Source of the DNA: Thalassomonas sp. M1454
GTDB taxonomy: Bacteria; Pseudomonadota; Gammaproteobacteria; Enterobacterales; Alteromonadaceae
Direction of reading: 5' to 3'
Length of the DNA stretch: 64,000 bases
Assembly: GCF_007097525.1 (NCBI RefSeq)
Contig: NZ_VKDD01000003.1
Coordinates: 124,001 to 188,000 of the forward strand
Shown here: positions 9,008 to 16,427 of the stretch, piece by piece
How the letters are laid out: every line of letters starts with the position of its first letter
How positions within the stretch are numbered: the stretch's first letter is position 1
Position numbers and translations under genes: made by a program
The notes under the pieces: model-generated
Told to the model about the DNA's origin: nothing
The model's input: the letters and a program-made list of their open reading frames with translations, nothing else
Database searches by the model: none

Positions 9008-9166
9008 ATGTCTTTAACAAGTTGGTTATTAATTATCTTTATTCTACTGTTCATTGTCAGTGGTATTTATATGCTTTATAAAAGCGCGCGCAAATTTAAC
9101 CTGACACCCGAACAGCTTCAAAAAATAAAACAACGTAATAAAGAGCTCGAGCAAGAAGAAGAGTAA
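9008..9166 (+). CDS. Small single-span membrane protein, DUF2897-like
   Basis: A 52-residue frame. Residues 5-23 form one hydrophobic helix (WLLIIFILLFIVSGIYML), followed by a basic segment and then LTPEQLQKIKQRNKELEQEEE, which is typical of the DUF2897 family of short inner-membrane proteins. No function is known for the family. It lies 25 bases after the trp terminator and 36 bases before the CNNM-family frame, on the same strand. A weak GAGGG precedes the ATG. The family assignment is from memory of the LTPEQ-plus-acidic-tail pattern. Confidence 0.7.
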   Translation: MSLTSWLLIIFILLFIVSGIYMLYKSARKFNLTPEQLQKIKQRNKELEQEEE

Positions 9167-9241
9167 TACCACTTTTATTATATATTGATTACACTGTAGT
9201 TATTGATACAGTGCTTTACACCAAAGGAAAACTTCAATTAC

Positions 9242-10291
9242 ATGACGTTATTAATTGTTTATCTATGCATTGCCATAGGCGTATCTTTTTTATGTTCAAT
9301 CTTAGAGGCAGTGCTATTATCAATAACCCCAAGTTATATTGCCCAAGTAAACAAAAGTGGCAATAGCGGTGGTAAGGTCCTCACCCAAGTAAAATCTAAT
9401 TTAGACCAATCTATTGCTAGTATTCTGATCTTAAATACTTTTGCTCATACCATGGGTGCAGCTGGTGTTGGCGCACAAGCTATTAGAGTTTTTGGTGAAA
9501 AATGGGAAACCTTAATTGCCTTTTTGCTAACTCTAGCAATCTTATATTTATCTGAAATTATTCCTAAAACCATCGGTGCTACATTTTGGCGCAGTCTTGC
9601 TATTCCAAGTGCCTACGTTATAAGAACCTTAGTAAAAGTAGTCTTCCCTTTAGTATGGTTATCAACCCATTTAACCAAGTTGTTTTCGTCAAAACATAGC
9701 AGTGAAACATCAAGAGAAGAAGTGTTAGCTGTTGCTTCGTTGAGCTATAAAGATGGCGCTATCGTTAGCCAAGAAAACCAGCTAGTTGAAAATATTTTAA
9801 AGATGAGAGATGCCGATACAAAAGACATACTCACACCAAGAAGTGTTGTACATGCTTTTGATGAAAACATGAAAATAGTTGATGCCCTAAATGCACAAGA
9901 AACCGAAAACTTTACTCGCATACCCGTTTACAAAGACAGTATCGACAATATCACCGGCATAATTAATAAAAATAACCTTTATCAACATGAACGCCAAGGT
10001 AACGGCGACTCTTGTTTAAAAGATATAGCCAACCCTTTGTTTAGGATCTCAGAAAGCTTCCCTGTATTAAACTTACTCGATTTGTTCATTAAACGCAGTG
10101 AACACATATTTTTAGTTACTGATGAGTTTGGCCAAACAGCAGGTATTGTTACCTTAGAAGATGCGATAGAAACATTTTTAGGCCAAGAAATTGTTGATGA
10201 GAGTGACAAAGTTGCCGATATGCAAAAATTAGCGAAAGCCAAATACAGAGACAGGTTAAGAAAGACTTCAAATAGCGATAAAACCAAATAG
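9242..10291 (+). CDS. CNNM/CBS-domain membrane protein (CorC/HlyC family)
   Basis: A protein of about 349 residues. The N-terminal DUF21/CNNM transmembrane region (residues 1 to about 155) shows four hydrophobic segments, including FLCSILEAVLLSITPSYI and YLSEIIPKTIGATFW. A CBS pair follows (about residues 190-310), with DILTPRSVVHAF and TDEFGQTAGIVTLEDAIETFLGQEI, the classic end of this family. There is no clear C-terminal CorC/HlyC domain; the chain ends in a basic tail. Homologues are linked to magnesium or cobalt efflux, but the substrate here is unknown. The frame is open from 9203, but the ATG at 9242 starts directly at the first membrane helix as in relatives. AAAGGA lies about 15 bases upstream, so the start is not certain. 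Confidence 0.85.
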   Translation: MTLLIVYLCIAIGVSFLCSILEAVLLSITPSYIAQVNKSGNSGGKVLTQVKSNLDQSIASILILNTFAHTMGAAGVGAQAIRVFGEKWETLIAFLLTLAILYLSEIIPKTIGATFWRSLAIPSAYVIRTLVKVVFPLVWLSTHLTKLFSSKHSSETSREEVLAVASLSYKDGAIVSQENQLVENILKMRDADTKDILTPRSVVHAFDENMKIVDALNAQETENFTRIPVYKDSIDNITGIINKNNLYQHERQGNGDSCLKDIANPLFRISESFPVLNLLDLFIKRSEHIFLVTDEFGQTAGIVTLEDAIETFLGQEIVDESDKVADMQKLAKAKYRDRLRKTSNSDKTK

Positions 10292-10331
10292 TGTTAGTGC
10301 CACTACTTGGTTGTAATGCTAGGTTGTGATA

Positions 10332-10610
10332 CTAAGTTCGATATAGAGTTTTAATTATGTGATAACCAAACTTAGTTTTTACTATTGTCGGGGTTAGTAT
10401 TTCGCCTTTGAACACAAACTTATCAAAGGCTGGAACCATTTGACCTTGTCTAAACTCACCTAAATCGCCACCTTTTTTGCCTGATGGGCAGGTTGAATAT
10501 TTCTTAGCTAACGTTTGAAACTTAGCGCCTTTTTTTAACTGCTTTAGAATATCTTCGGCTTTATCTAAGTGTTTAACAAGAATGTGTAATGCGTGTGCTG
10601 AGCTAGCCAT
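10332..10610 (-). CDS. ppiC: Parvulin-type peptidyl-prolyl isomerase PpiC
   Basis: A 92-residue single-domain parvulin, the full length of cytoplasmic PpiC. It begins with AHALHILVK, contains the [23 protein letters not shown] block, and ends with [13 protein letters not shown], all conserved in the rotamase fold. No signal peptide is present. It catalyses cis-trans isomerisation of X-Pro bonds. It converges on the CNNM gene and is divergent from the carbonic anhydrase gene. Confidence 0.95.
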   Translation of the reverse strand: MASSAHALHILVKHLDKAEDILKQLKKGAKFQTLAKKYSTCPSGKKGGDLGEFRQGQMVPAFDKFVFKGEILTPTIVKTKFGYHIIKTLYRT

Positions 10611-10735
10611 TTTAAAAACCTATTTGGTAGAGTTAACGATAAAACTTTCTAGTTATAGATTATAAACTAAAACCTCTTTACAAGATCACTGCTTTTTCAG
10701 ACAATAGCTAAAATTTTAACAAGAAATCAATATTT

Positions 10736-11338
10736 ATGCCTGTATTATCACAATTATTCGAACACAATAAAGCCTGGGCTGACAAAATAACTAAAGAACA
10801 GCCTGATTTTTTTGATAAATTATCACAACAACAATCTCCGGAATATTTATGGATTGGTTGTTCTGATTCCCGCGTACCAGCAAATGAATTGCTCGGTATG
10901 ATGCCAGGTGAAATTTTCGTACACCGTAACATAGCTAACCAAGTAATACACACTGACTTAAACTGTTTATCAGTAATTCAATACGCTGTTGAAATGCTAA
11001 AAGTTAAGCACATTATCGTCTGTGGTCACTATGGCTGTGGCGGGGTTGCGGCATCACTTGATGACAACCAACATGGTCTGATTGACAACTGGTTACGCCA
11101 CATTAGCGATGTGCATAGATTCCATAAAGATGAATTAGCTAAGCTATCTGGTGATGAATTAACCGATCGTTTATGTGAATTGAACGTAGTGGAACAAGTA
11201 GCTAACGTTGCCAACACAACAACACTTATTAATGCTTGGCAATCAGGTCAAGAGTTAAGTATTCATGGTTTTGTCTACAACTTAAAAGACGGCATTTTAA
11301 AAGATCTTGGTGTAAGTATTAAAGGCCCACAAGCCTAA
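10736..11338 (+). CDS. can: Beta-class carbonic anhydrase (Can)
   Basis: A 200-residue beta-carbonic anhydrase that interconverts CO2 and bicarbonate in the cytoplasm. Zinc ligands fall at exactly the positions known for E. coli Can: Cys42 and Asp44 in CSDSRVPA (with Arg46), and His98 and Cys101 in HYGCGG. The length is slightly below that of E. coli (about 220), with a short C-terminus. It stands alone, divergent from ppiC, and is followed by its own terminator. Confidence 0.96.
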   Translation: MPVLSQLFEHNKAWADKITKEQPDFFDKLSQQQSPEYLWIGCSDSRVPANELLGMMPGEIFVHRNIANQVIHTDLNCLSVIQYAVEMLKVKHIIVCGHYGCGGVAASLDDNQHGLIDNWLRHISDVHRFHKDELAKLSGDELTDRLCELNVVEQVANVANTTTLINAWQSGQELSIHGFVYNLKDGILKDLGVSIKGPQA

Positions 11339-11363
11339 TTATTTATAATCTTAATAAAATGCT

Positions 11364-11388
11364 AGGGATCTTTATGGTCCCTTTTTTA
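11364..11388 (+). terminator. Rho-independent terminator after can
   Basis: Stem AGGGATC / GGTCCCT (11364-11370 / 11376-11382, one G-U pair), loop TTTAT, then a run of six Ts. It lies 25 bases after the can stop. Confidence 0.85.
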
Positions 11389-11468
11389 TTCCTCTATTAC
11401 GTCTTTTTAAAACCTTCATCATAAATTAACCATTTCTTTCCTACTCAACTATTTTTATTATCAAACTA

Positions 11469-11499
11469 TTGACCTGTCTATAGCTTTATAGTTTAAAGT
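11469..11499 (+). promoter_or_regulatory. Candidate MerR-type promoter with operator in a long spacer
   Basis: TTGACC (11469-11474) and TAAAGT (11494-11499) are separated by 19 bases. The spacer contains the dyad CTATA-N4-TATAG (11478-11491). An over-long spacer carrying a dyad is the hallmark of promoters controlled by MerR-family proteins, and the downstream gene encodes one, so autoregulation is inferred. Confidence 0.5.
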
Positions 11500-11500
11500 A

Positions 11501-11519
11501 ATACCAAGTCCATTAATTA
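11501..11519. repeat. Solo copy of the MITE terminal sequence
   Basis: ATACCAAGTCCATTAATTA matches the terminal repeat of the element at 1882-2043 (identical over 19 bases to the complement of its right end). No partner arm is seen within the next few hundred bases, so this looks like a remnant or a solo end. It lies between the inferred promoter and the start of the MerR-methyltransferase gene, in its 5' leader. Confidence 0.55.
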
Positions 11520-11544
11520 TTATCATTAAGACTGTGAGCAGAAT

Positions 11545-12711
11545 ATGTATCGAATATCTGAGTTAGCTTCTAAAGTTGGTTTGTCACGAACAGCTATACT
11601 CTATTACGAGAAGCAACAGCTGATCAAAGGTAAAAGATTAGACAATGGTTATCGTGTATACAGCGATAAAGACCTACAACGTATTCGCTTAATTCAACAA
11701 CTACAAGCTGGTGGGCTAAGCCTTAAAGAGTGTAAAGCCTGTGTTGAAGAGAAAATTGATCGAGTCACTCTGAATAAACGACTGCGCATACTTGATGATG
11801 AAATTAAACACAAACAAGAAGCACGTAAGCTTCTTAATGCCTTGCTAGGTGATGGCGACCTTAAGGTGTGGCATGAAACTGTAGATAAAATTGCCCCAGA
11901 TGCACATTTACATTGGTTATTTAAGCAAGGTTTTGATGAAAAAGAAGCGTTGCGATTAAAATGGTTAACAAAAGATATGAACAAACACGACGAATATATG
12001 GCTGACTTTATGAAGGTATTTTCAACACTTGAACGTTGGGGACCTGGTAGTCAATCAGAAACTAAAAAAGCATTATCATCTTTACCACAATTACCTAAAA
12101 ACATTTTAGAAATTGGTTGTGGTAAAGGTATAGCGACAAATGTATTAGCCCAAAATACAACGGCCAATATCACCACTGTAGACAATGAAGAGTCAGCAAT
12201 AGCTTATATTAATGACAAGATTGCAAGTGGTGATTTATCATCGCGTGTAACTCCTGTTTGCGCCAGCATGACAGAGTTACCTTTTGCAGATAAGAGTTTT
12301 GACCTTATCTGGTCGGAAGCAAGTGCTTATATAATGGGGGTATCAAAAGCTCTTACCCAATGGAAAGCGCTACTGAGTGACGATGGTATTTTGATGATAA
12401 GTGACTTAGTTTGGTTAACGCCAAACCCAAGTGATGCTGCTGTTGAATTTTGGAATAAAAACTATCCAGACATTGTTCATGTAAATACTCGTATCAAGCA
12501 AATGCAAGACGCTGGTTATGAAATAGTAGAGAGTTTCACATTAAGTGAGCAAGCTTGGGAAAACTATTGCCTGCCTCTGAAAAATCGTGTTGAAGAGCTA
12601 CAGCACGAAATGCAAGGCTCACAAGCATTACAAGATATTCACCACGAGTTAGATATTTATAACCAATTTCTTGGAGAATTTGGCTATCAGATGTTTATAC
12701 TTAAAAAGTAA
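11545..12711 (+). CDS. MerR-family regulator fused to a SAM-dependent methyltransferase
   Basis: A 388-residue two-domain protein. Residues 1 to about 70 are a MerR winged-helix domain: YRISELASKVGLSRTAILYYEKQQLI, NGYRVYSDKDLQRIRLIQQL and GGLSLKEC. A coiled-coil-like helix follows to about residue 100. Residues about 150-388 are a class I methyltransferase: motif I LEIGCGKG at 188-195, an acidic residue after beta 2 (TVDNEES, Asp213), motif III-like LPFADKSFDLIWSEAS at 245-260, and LLSDDGILMISDL at 277-288. In ordinary MerR proteins the C-terminal part binds a ligand, so here the methyltransferase fold may act as sensor, enzyme or both. The substrate is unknown. It is monocistronic, with a convincing terminator downstream. 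Confidence 0.88.
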   Translation: MYRISELASKVGLSRTAILYYEKQQLIKGKRLDNGYRVYSDKDLQRIRLIQQLQAGGLSLKECKACVEEKIDRVTLNKRLRILDDEIKHKQEARKLLNALLGDGDLKVWHETVDKIAPDAHLHWLFKQGFDEKEALRLKWLTKDMNKHDEYMADFMKVFSTLERWGPGSQSETKKALSSLPQLPKNILEIGCGKGIATNVLAQNTTANITTVDNEESAIAYINDKIASGDLSSRVTPVCASMTELPFADKSFDLIWSEASAYIMGVSKALTQWKALLSDDGILMISDLVWLTPNPSDAAVEFWNKNYPDIVHVNTRIKQMQDAGYEIVESFTLSEQAWENYCLPLKNRVEELQHEMQGSQALQDIHHELDIYNQFLGEFGYQMFILKK

Positions 12712-12734
12712 ATTATTAAAATTCTATAGATAAT

Positions 12735-12765
12735 TATGCCAGATACTCGGTCAGTATCTGGCATA
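12735..12765. terminator. Bidirectional terminator between convergent genes
   Basis: A perfect 13-base-pair stem (TATGCCAGATACT, 12735-12747, with its complement at 12753-12765) and a five-base loop, with T-rich sequence on the plus side and on the reverse. It serves the MerR-methyltransferase gene and the convergent DUF3718 gene. Confidence 0.85.
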
Positions 12766-12773
12766 CTTATTTA

Positions 12774-13172
12774 TTATTTACTTGAAACATAAATAACTTT
12801 AACTGTTTGAGGTAAAGCAGGAGTATAAGCTAAATCTGTAATTGTCACATTATCGAGATCCATTTTATATTGTTTAGGAGCGTGTCGGTTTAAGTATTCA
12901 GCAGTCACTTGTGCATTATATTTTGCCGAAAAACCAGTCACATTCTCACCATTGCAAGTTAAGTTTCTGGTTATATCTCTCACACCAAACTTATCTCGAA
13001 TTACCAATTTTTTTACTTTAACTAAATCATTATTTGCTGAGGCCACACATAACTGAGTTGCATTGGAGTTATCCGTTGCTTTAAAAACATACTTTATGTT
13101 TTGATCTGCCATTGTTTGCCAAGAAGTTGCGGTAACCAGAAGTGTTAAAGGCATTAGATAATTAAATTTCAT
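12774..13172 (-). CDS. Exported DUF3718-like protein
   Basis: A 132-residue protein with a clear signal peptide (MKFNYLMPLTLLVTATSWQTMA, cleavage probably after ADQ or TMA near residue 22). The mature part has two cysteines that may form a disulphide: one in LCVASANNDLVKVKKL and one in NLTCNGENV. The pattern (CVAAA-like motif, a charged helix, then NLxCNG) resembles the DUF3718 family of small periplasmic proteins of marine gammaproteobacteria, whose function is unknown. A Shine-Dalgarno (GGAGG, about 13182-13186 on the reverse strand) precedes the start. Monocistronic between terminators. Confidence 0.72.
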   Translation of the reverse strand: MKFNYLMPLTLLVTATSWQTMADQNIKYVFKATDNSNATQLCVASANNDLVKVKKLVIRDKFGVRDITRNLTCNGENVTGFSAKYNAQVTAEYLNRHAPKQYKMDLDNVTITDLAYTPALPQTVKVIYVSSK

Positions 13173-13350
13173 AAATCCTCCTAGATTGAAAGCCTAGTGA
13201 GTTAACTCTAGCCTTTATATCTGGAGGTGCCATGAATAAAAAATCATTATTTCATTAAAGATTTATGATGCTTTACTATAAATTTTATCTAAAAAGTTAG
13301 TTGTTTCTTATTATTTCTTATAAAAGGTTATCTAAGTAAAGATGTTTAAA

Positions 13351-15810
13351 TTACTTACCAATAAAGCCCATTCTATAATTCATGCGTAAATAAATTTCAC
13401 GTTTACTAGTAAAGTCATCACCGATTTCATTATCTTTTTCACGGGTATATTTAAGGCCGGATAATAAGGTTAAATTTTTACTATATTCCAGTGAATAAGT
13501 TAACTCTGCTTCCACTTCACGTTCAAATGATAGCTCATCACCGCGCCATCTATTGATATCTCTATCAGTATCATCGTACTTGACTAAAAATCTTAAAACC
13601 CGCTTATCATCAGGACGCCAGTTCACTGTATATGTACTGAAATTCTCCTTATAAAGCATGGAGTCTTCATAATCAAAATTACGATAAGTATGTTGCACAC
13701 TAAAATTAAAATCGCCAATTTGATAGCGGATCCTAGGCTTTAACTCCTGCATATCACCAAGGACAATATTTTCTGCATCAGCAATTTCGCCGTATTTACC
13801 ATCTAAATTAAACGTCCAAGCAGGAAATGGAGATGTTTCTAGATACCACTGAAAATACTGCTCATCAAATTTAGGTGCATTAGCTTTTAAATCCAAAGTA
13901 TTTTGCTGTATTCGATTAACCGCTCGTTCTTTAATACGAAAGCCTGGTCTAAATACCGTTTGGTATGAGCCTCTAAATTCAGCCCATAAATCATAGCCTG
14001 TTTCTATCTTTTCACCTTTTTGCGATTCGACTTGAGTGGCAACAAGGTAAACCCTGCCTCGCGATTTACCACCGTCTCCACTAAGTGTTTCAAAGTACCA
14101 ATTACGACCGTAAGCAATATTATATAATTTATAATCGGTTCGTTTAACAAAACCCAAATCTGCTCTAAAGTCTTTGCCCACATCAAAATAATTAGCCCAG
14201 AATAAAGATTTTGGCCCGGTATGTTTATATTTTACCTGAATCGCGTAATCTTCTAATGTTTCATCCGTTGGTGCTCTCAGTACTGATGTATTCGTATCAC
14301 AATACCCTAATTCACAATTATCATTTTCAGTGATATCTAAACAGTCATCTCCGTCACATAAATCTTGGGCAAAATTAATAGGATATTCAGTTTGAGAAAA
14401 CATAACTTGGTAACGCAACTTATCATCGATGCCCAAATTAACTAAGCTATCAAAAGCAATAACACCATTTTTATAATCATCCGCTGTTCTTACTGTGCCT
14501 AAAACGCCATAAGCACTTCCCCCACCTGCGGTTACATAGCGAGCGGCCATTGATTCATTTTCAAGCCCGGTGATCTCTACTTTCTCAGAGCCTAAATTAT
14601 CCGGCATAATAACTTCAGTATCAGTATCTCTTGCCCAAAAAGAGCCTGACGCTGATTCTTTTGTTTCATGAGATACACTAACGCCTAAGTCGGGGTTAAT
14701 AATATTTCGTGTGTAAACTAATGGCATTAGAGTGGAATATAAGTCCATATCTTCTTGGAAGAAGCGACGTTTTTCAGGTTGAAAAACATTGAATGGGTTG
14801 TTGATACTATCTCGGGCAATATCGGCTTCAACTTCAGTAAAGTTGGGATTGATTGTTGCAGAGATCTTAGTTGCCGAATCTATGGTTAAACTCAGATCCA
14901 TACCTGCTTCGGTTTCTTCAATTTCTTCATCTTGCTCAAAACTGGCTTTATATTTTCTCTTTTCAGCAGGATGCCATATAGCATACGGGTGCAACTCTAA
15001 GTTTTGGGTAACATCTTCTTCAACCTGCCCTTGTTCATTAGTAGTAACAATCCGCTCTTTAGCTGCAGGATTTGGCGGTGTAATTAAATAAATTCCCCCC
15101 ATAGTCCTATCTATTTGTCTTGGGTAACTGCGCTTTAAAATAACTGCCCATTGATTTTTTTCATCGCCATCAACTGAAGGTTGCTTGAGTGAGTCAATAG
15201 GAATAGCCATTTCAACCAACCATCCCTTTTCGGTTATTTGTGCTGCAGCTTCCCACGAAGTATCCCAATCATAGATATAACGGTCACTAACCGTGTTTTG
15301 TAATACATCGGATTTACTACCACTTGGGTTAACTCTAAATTCGTATTTACGGCGTAAATTACCAGTGGGGTCGATAACAACAGAAACGTAATCATCATCT
15401 TTAACGCCGTCTTCATCTCGAACCGCAGTTCTTAATTTAGATAAATCATTGTCATAGGCATTAAATGCAAAGTATACGTGGGTTTGAGTTACACCAATTA
15501 AAGCATCGGTTGCAACTTTCGCTTTGGCAAAGCGTTCAGGGTACATTTCTAAATCAATGCTAAGAATACTCGATGATGCCCAAAACTTATCAGTTAAGTT
15601 ACCATCAATCGTTGGAGGAGACTCTAGTACTCGCAGTTCAAGCGCTTTGATCATATCCATAGAAAATTCACTTGCTGCTTTATCAACAGCTTCTAAATCT
15701 TCATCGGGAGACTCTTCAAGATCTTGTGCGAAGGCAAATACATGTGTTTGAAATAAAGATAAAAACAGAAAAATAAATACGGATAAAGTGTTTTTTTTAT
15801 TATAAAACAT
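13351..15810 (-). CDS. Outer-membrane CBM9-like / DUF5916 protein
   Basis: An 819-residue exported protein. A signal peptide covers residues 1 to about 28 (cleaved near VFAFA). Residues about 60-235 form a family 9 carbohydrate-binding-like domain, starting at PPTIDGNLTDKFW. The rest matches DUF5916, with the hallmark NPNFTEVEAD and PEKRRFFQED segments near residues 320-350 followed by many amphipathic beta strands, and it ends in Phe-Ile-Gly-Lys after an alternating strand, suggesting an outer-membrane barrel. A Cys-rich insertion (CDGDDCLDITENDNCELGYC) lies near residue 490. The function of the family is not established; surface glycan or peptide interaction is only inferred. No operon partner is visible. 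Confidence 0.85.
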   Translation of the reverse strand: MFYNKKNTLSVFIFLFLSLFQTHVFAFAQDLEESPDEDLEAVDKAASEFSMDMIKALELRVLESPPTIDGNLTDKFWASSSILSIDLEMYPERFAKAKVATDALIGVTQTHVYFAFNAYDNDLSKLRTAVRDEDGVKDDDYVSVVIDPTGNLRRKYEFRVNPSGSKSDVLQNTVSDRYIYDWDTSWEAAAQITEKGWLVEMAIPIDSLKQPSVDGDEKNQWAVILKRSYPRQIDRTMGGIYLITPPNPAAKERIVTTNEQGQVEEDVTQNLELHPYAIWHPAEKRKYKASFEQDEEIEETEAGMDLSLTIDSATKISATINPNFTEVEADIARDSINNPFNVFQPEKRRFFQEDMDLYSTLMPLVYTRNIINPDLGVSVSHETKESASGSFWARDTDTEVIMPDNLGSEKVEITGLENESMAARYVTAGGGSAYGVLGTVRTADDYKNGVIAFDSLVNLGIDDKLRYQVMFSQTEYPINFAQDLCDGDDCLDITENDNCELGYCDTNTSVLRAPTDETLEDYAIQVKYKHTGPKSLFWANYFDVGKDFRADLGFVKRTDYKLYNIAYGRNWYFETLSGDGGKSRGRVYLVATQVESQKGEKIETGYDLWAEFRGSYQTVFRPGFRIKERAVNRIQQNTLDLKANAPKFDEQYFQWYLETSPFPAWTFNLDGKYGEIADAENIVLGDMQELKPRIRYQIGDFNFSVQHTYRNFDYEDSMLYKENFSTYTVNWRPDDKRVLRFLVKYDDTDRDINRWRGDELSFEREVEAELTYSLEYSKNLTLLSGLKYTREKDNEIGDDFTSKREIYLRMNYRMGFIGK

Positions 15811-16043
15811 TACTTAACGTCAATTTTTAATTGAATATATGCTTTAAGCATAGCTTCTTTACAATGTAAGTGTAATGTTTTTTAAGTGTTTTATGTCATT
15901 AAATGATAATTCAATAAAAGGTTAATGCAGGAGCAATTACCGAGGATGTAATGTCATACCTACATCCTGTAGGCAACCGATACTTCGCTAATTTACAGGA
16001 CGTAATGAATGCAGAATTTACAGGGATGTTAAAAATTCTGTCC

Positions 16044-16088
16044 CGGCGGTATCGGATTACGACCATCTAGTTACAAATTTAACGCCAT
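16044..16088 (+). repeat. 45-base repeat module, copy 1
   Basis: Begins CGGCGGTATCGGATTACG and ends AACGCCAT; identical to 16271-16315. In copy 2 the upstream CCGATAC arm lies directly before it and can pair with GTATCGG. In copy 1 the arm is separated by a 50-base insertion with its own short repeats. Confidence 0.85.
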
Positions 16089-16270
16089 GACGTACAAGGA
16101 TGTACTAATGCCATGATCGCATGGATGCGAAGGAATGGTCCATGTAAGCTACCGAAACTACACCATGACGTACACGGAAGTACTAATGCCACGGTCGCAG
16201 GGATGCGAATGAGTGGTCCATGGTGTTTCGGCATACCCCACGTCCTGTGGGGCAACCGATACTTCGCTCT

Positions 16271-16315
16271 CGGCGGTATCGGATTACGACCATCTAGTTA
16301 CAAATTTAACGCCAT
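16271..16315 (+). repeat. 45-base repeat module, copy 2
   Basis: Identical to 16044-16088. It directly follows ACCGATACTTCGCT, giving the hairpin CCGATAC/GTATCGG that appears to be the intact form of the unit. Confidence 0.85.
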
Positions 16316-16379
16316 CATGTAAGCTACCGAAACTACACCCTCCATGGTGTTTCGGCATACCCCACATCCTGTGGGGCAA

Positions 16380-16408
16380 AAAAAAAGAGAAGCAAAGCTT
16401 CTCTTTTT
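16380..16408. terminator. Terminator of deaD
   Basis: Perfect stem AAAAAGAGAAGC / GCTTCTCTTTTT around a three-base loop (16394-16396). T runs are present on both strands. It lies 20 bases beyond the deaD stop on the minus strand and directly abuts the last palindromic repeat. Confidence 0.85.
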
Positions 16409-16427
16409 ATTGGTAAATAACTAGTTA

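Larger units (their letters stand above)
15930..16379. repeat. Cluster of palindromic intergenic repeats
   Basis: The 617-base gap between the DUF5916 gene and the deaD terminator has no credible gene and is built from repeated modules. An identical 45-base module is at 16044-16088 and 16271-16315. A 58-base module (GACGTAC...GGTCCATG) is at 16087-16144 and 16165-16222 with seven differences. A 24-base module (CATGTAAGCTACCG...) is at 16141-16164 and 16316-16339, identical. A 39-base module (TCCATGGTG...GGGGCAA) is at 16217-16255 and 16341-16379 with one difference. Hairpins recur: CCCCAC/GTGGGG at 16236-16252 and 16360-16376, and the variant CCTAC/GTAGG at 15959-15973. CCGATAC (15977 onward and 16256 onward) faces GTATCGG. 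These look like mosaic REP-type elements. Confidence 0.85.

Noticed and set aside
15930-16379. CRISPR array
   Set aside because: Repeats are few, of several types and lengths, mostly palindromic, with no regular unique spacers and no cas genes nearby.
16113-16416. Two short plus-strand reading frames of 67-69 codons inside the repeat cluster
   Set aside because: They consist of repeat modules and hairpin arms translated by chance; no initiation signal and no domain pattern.
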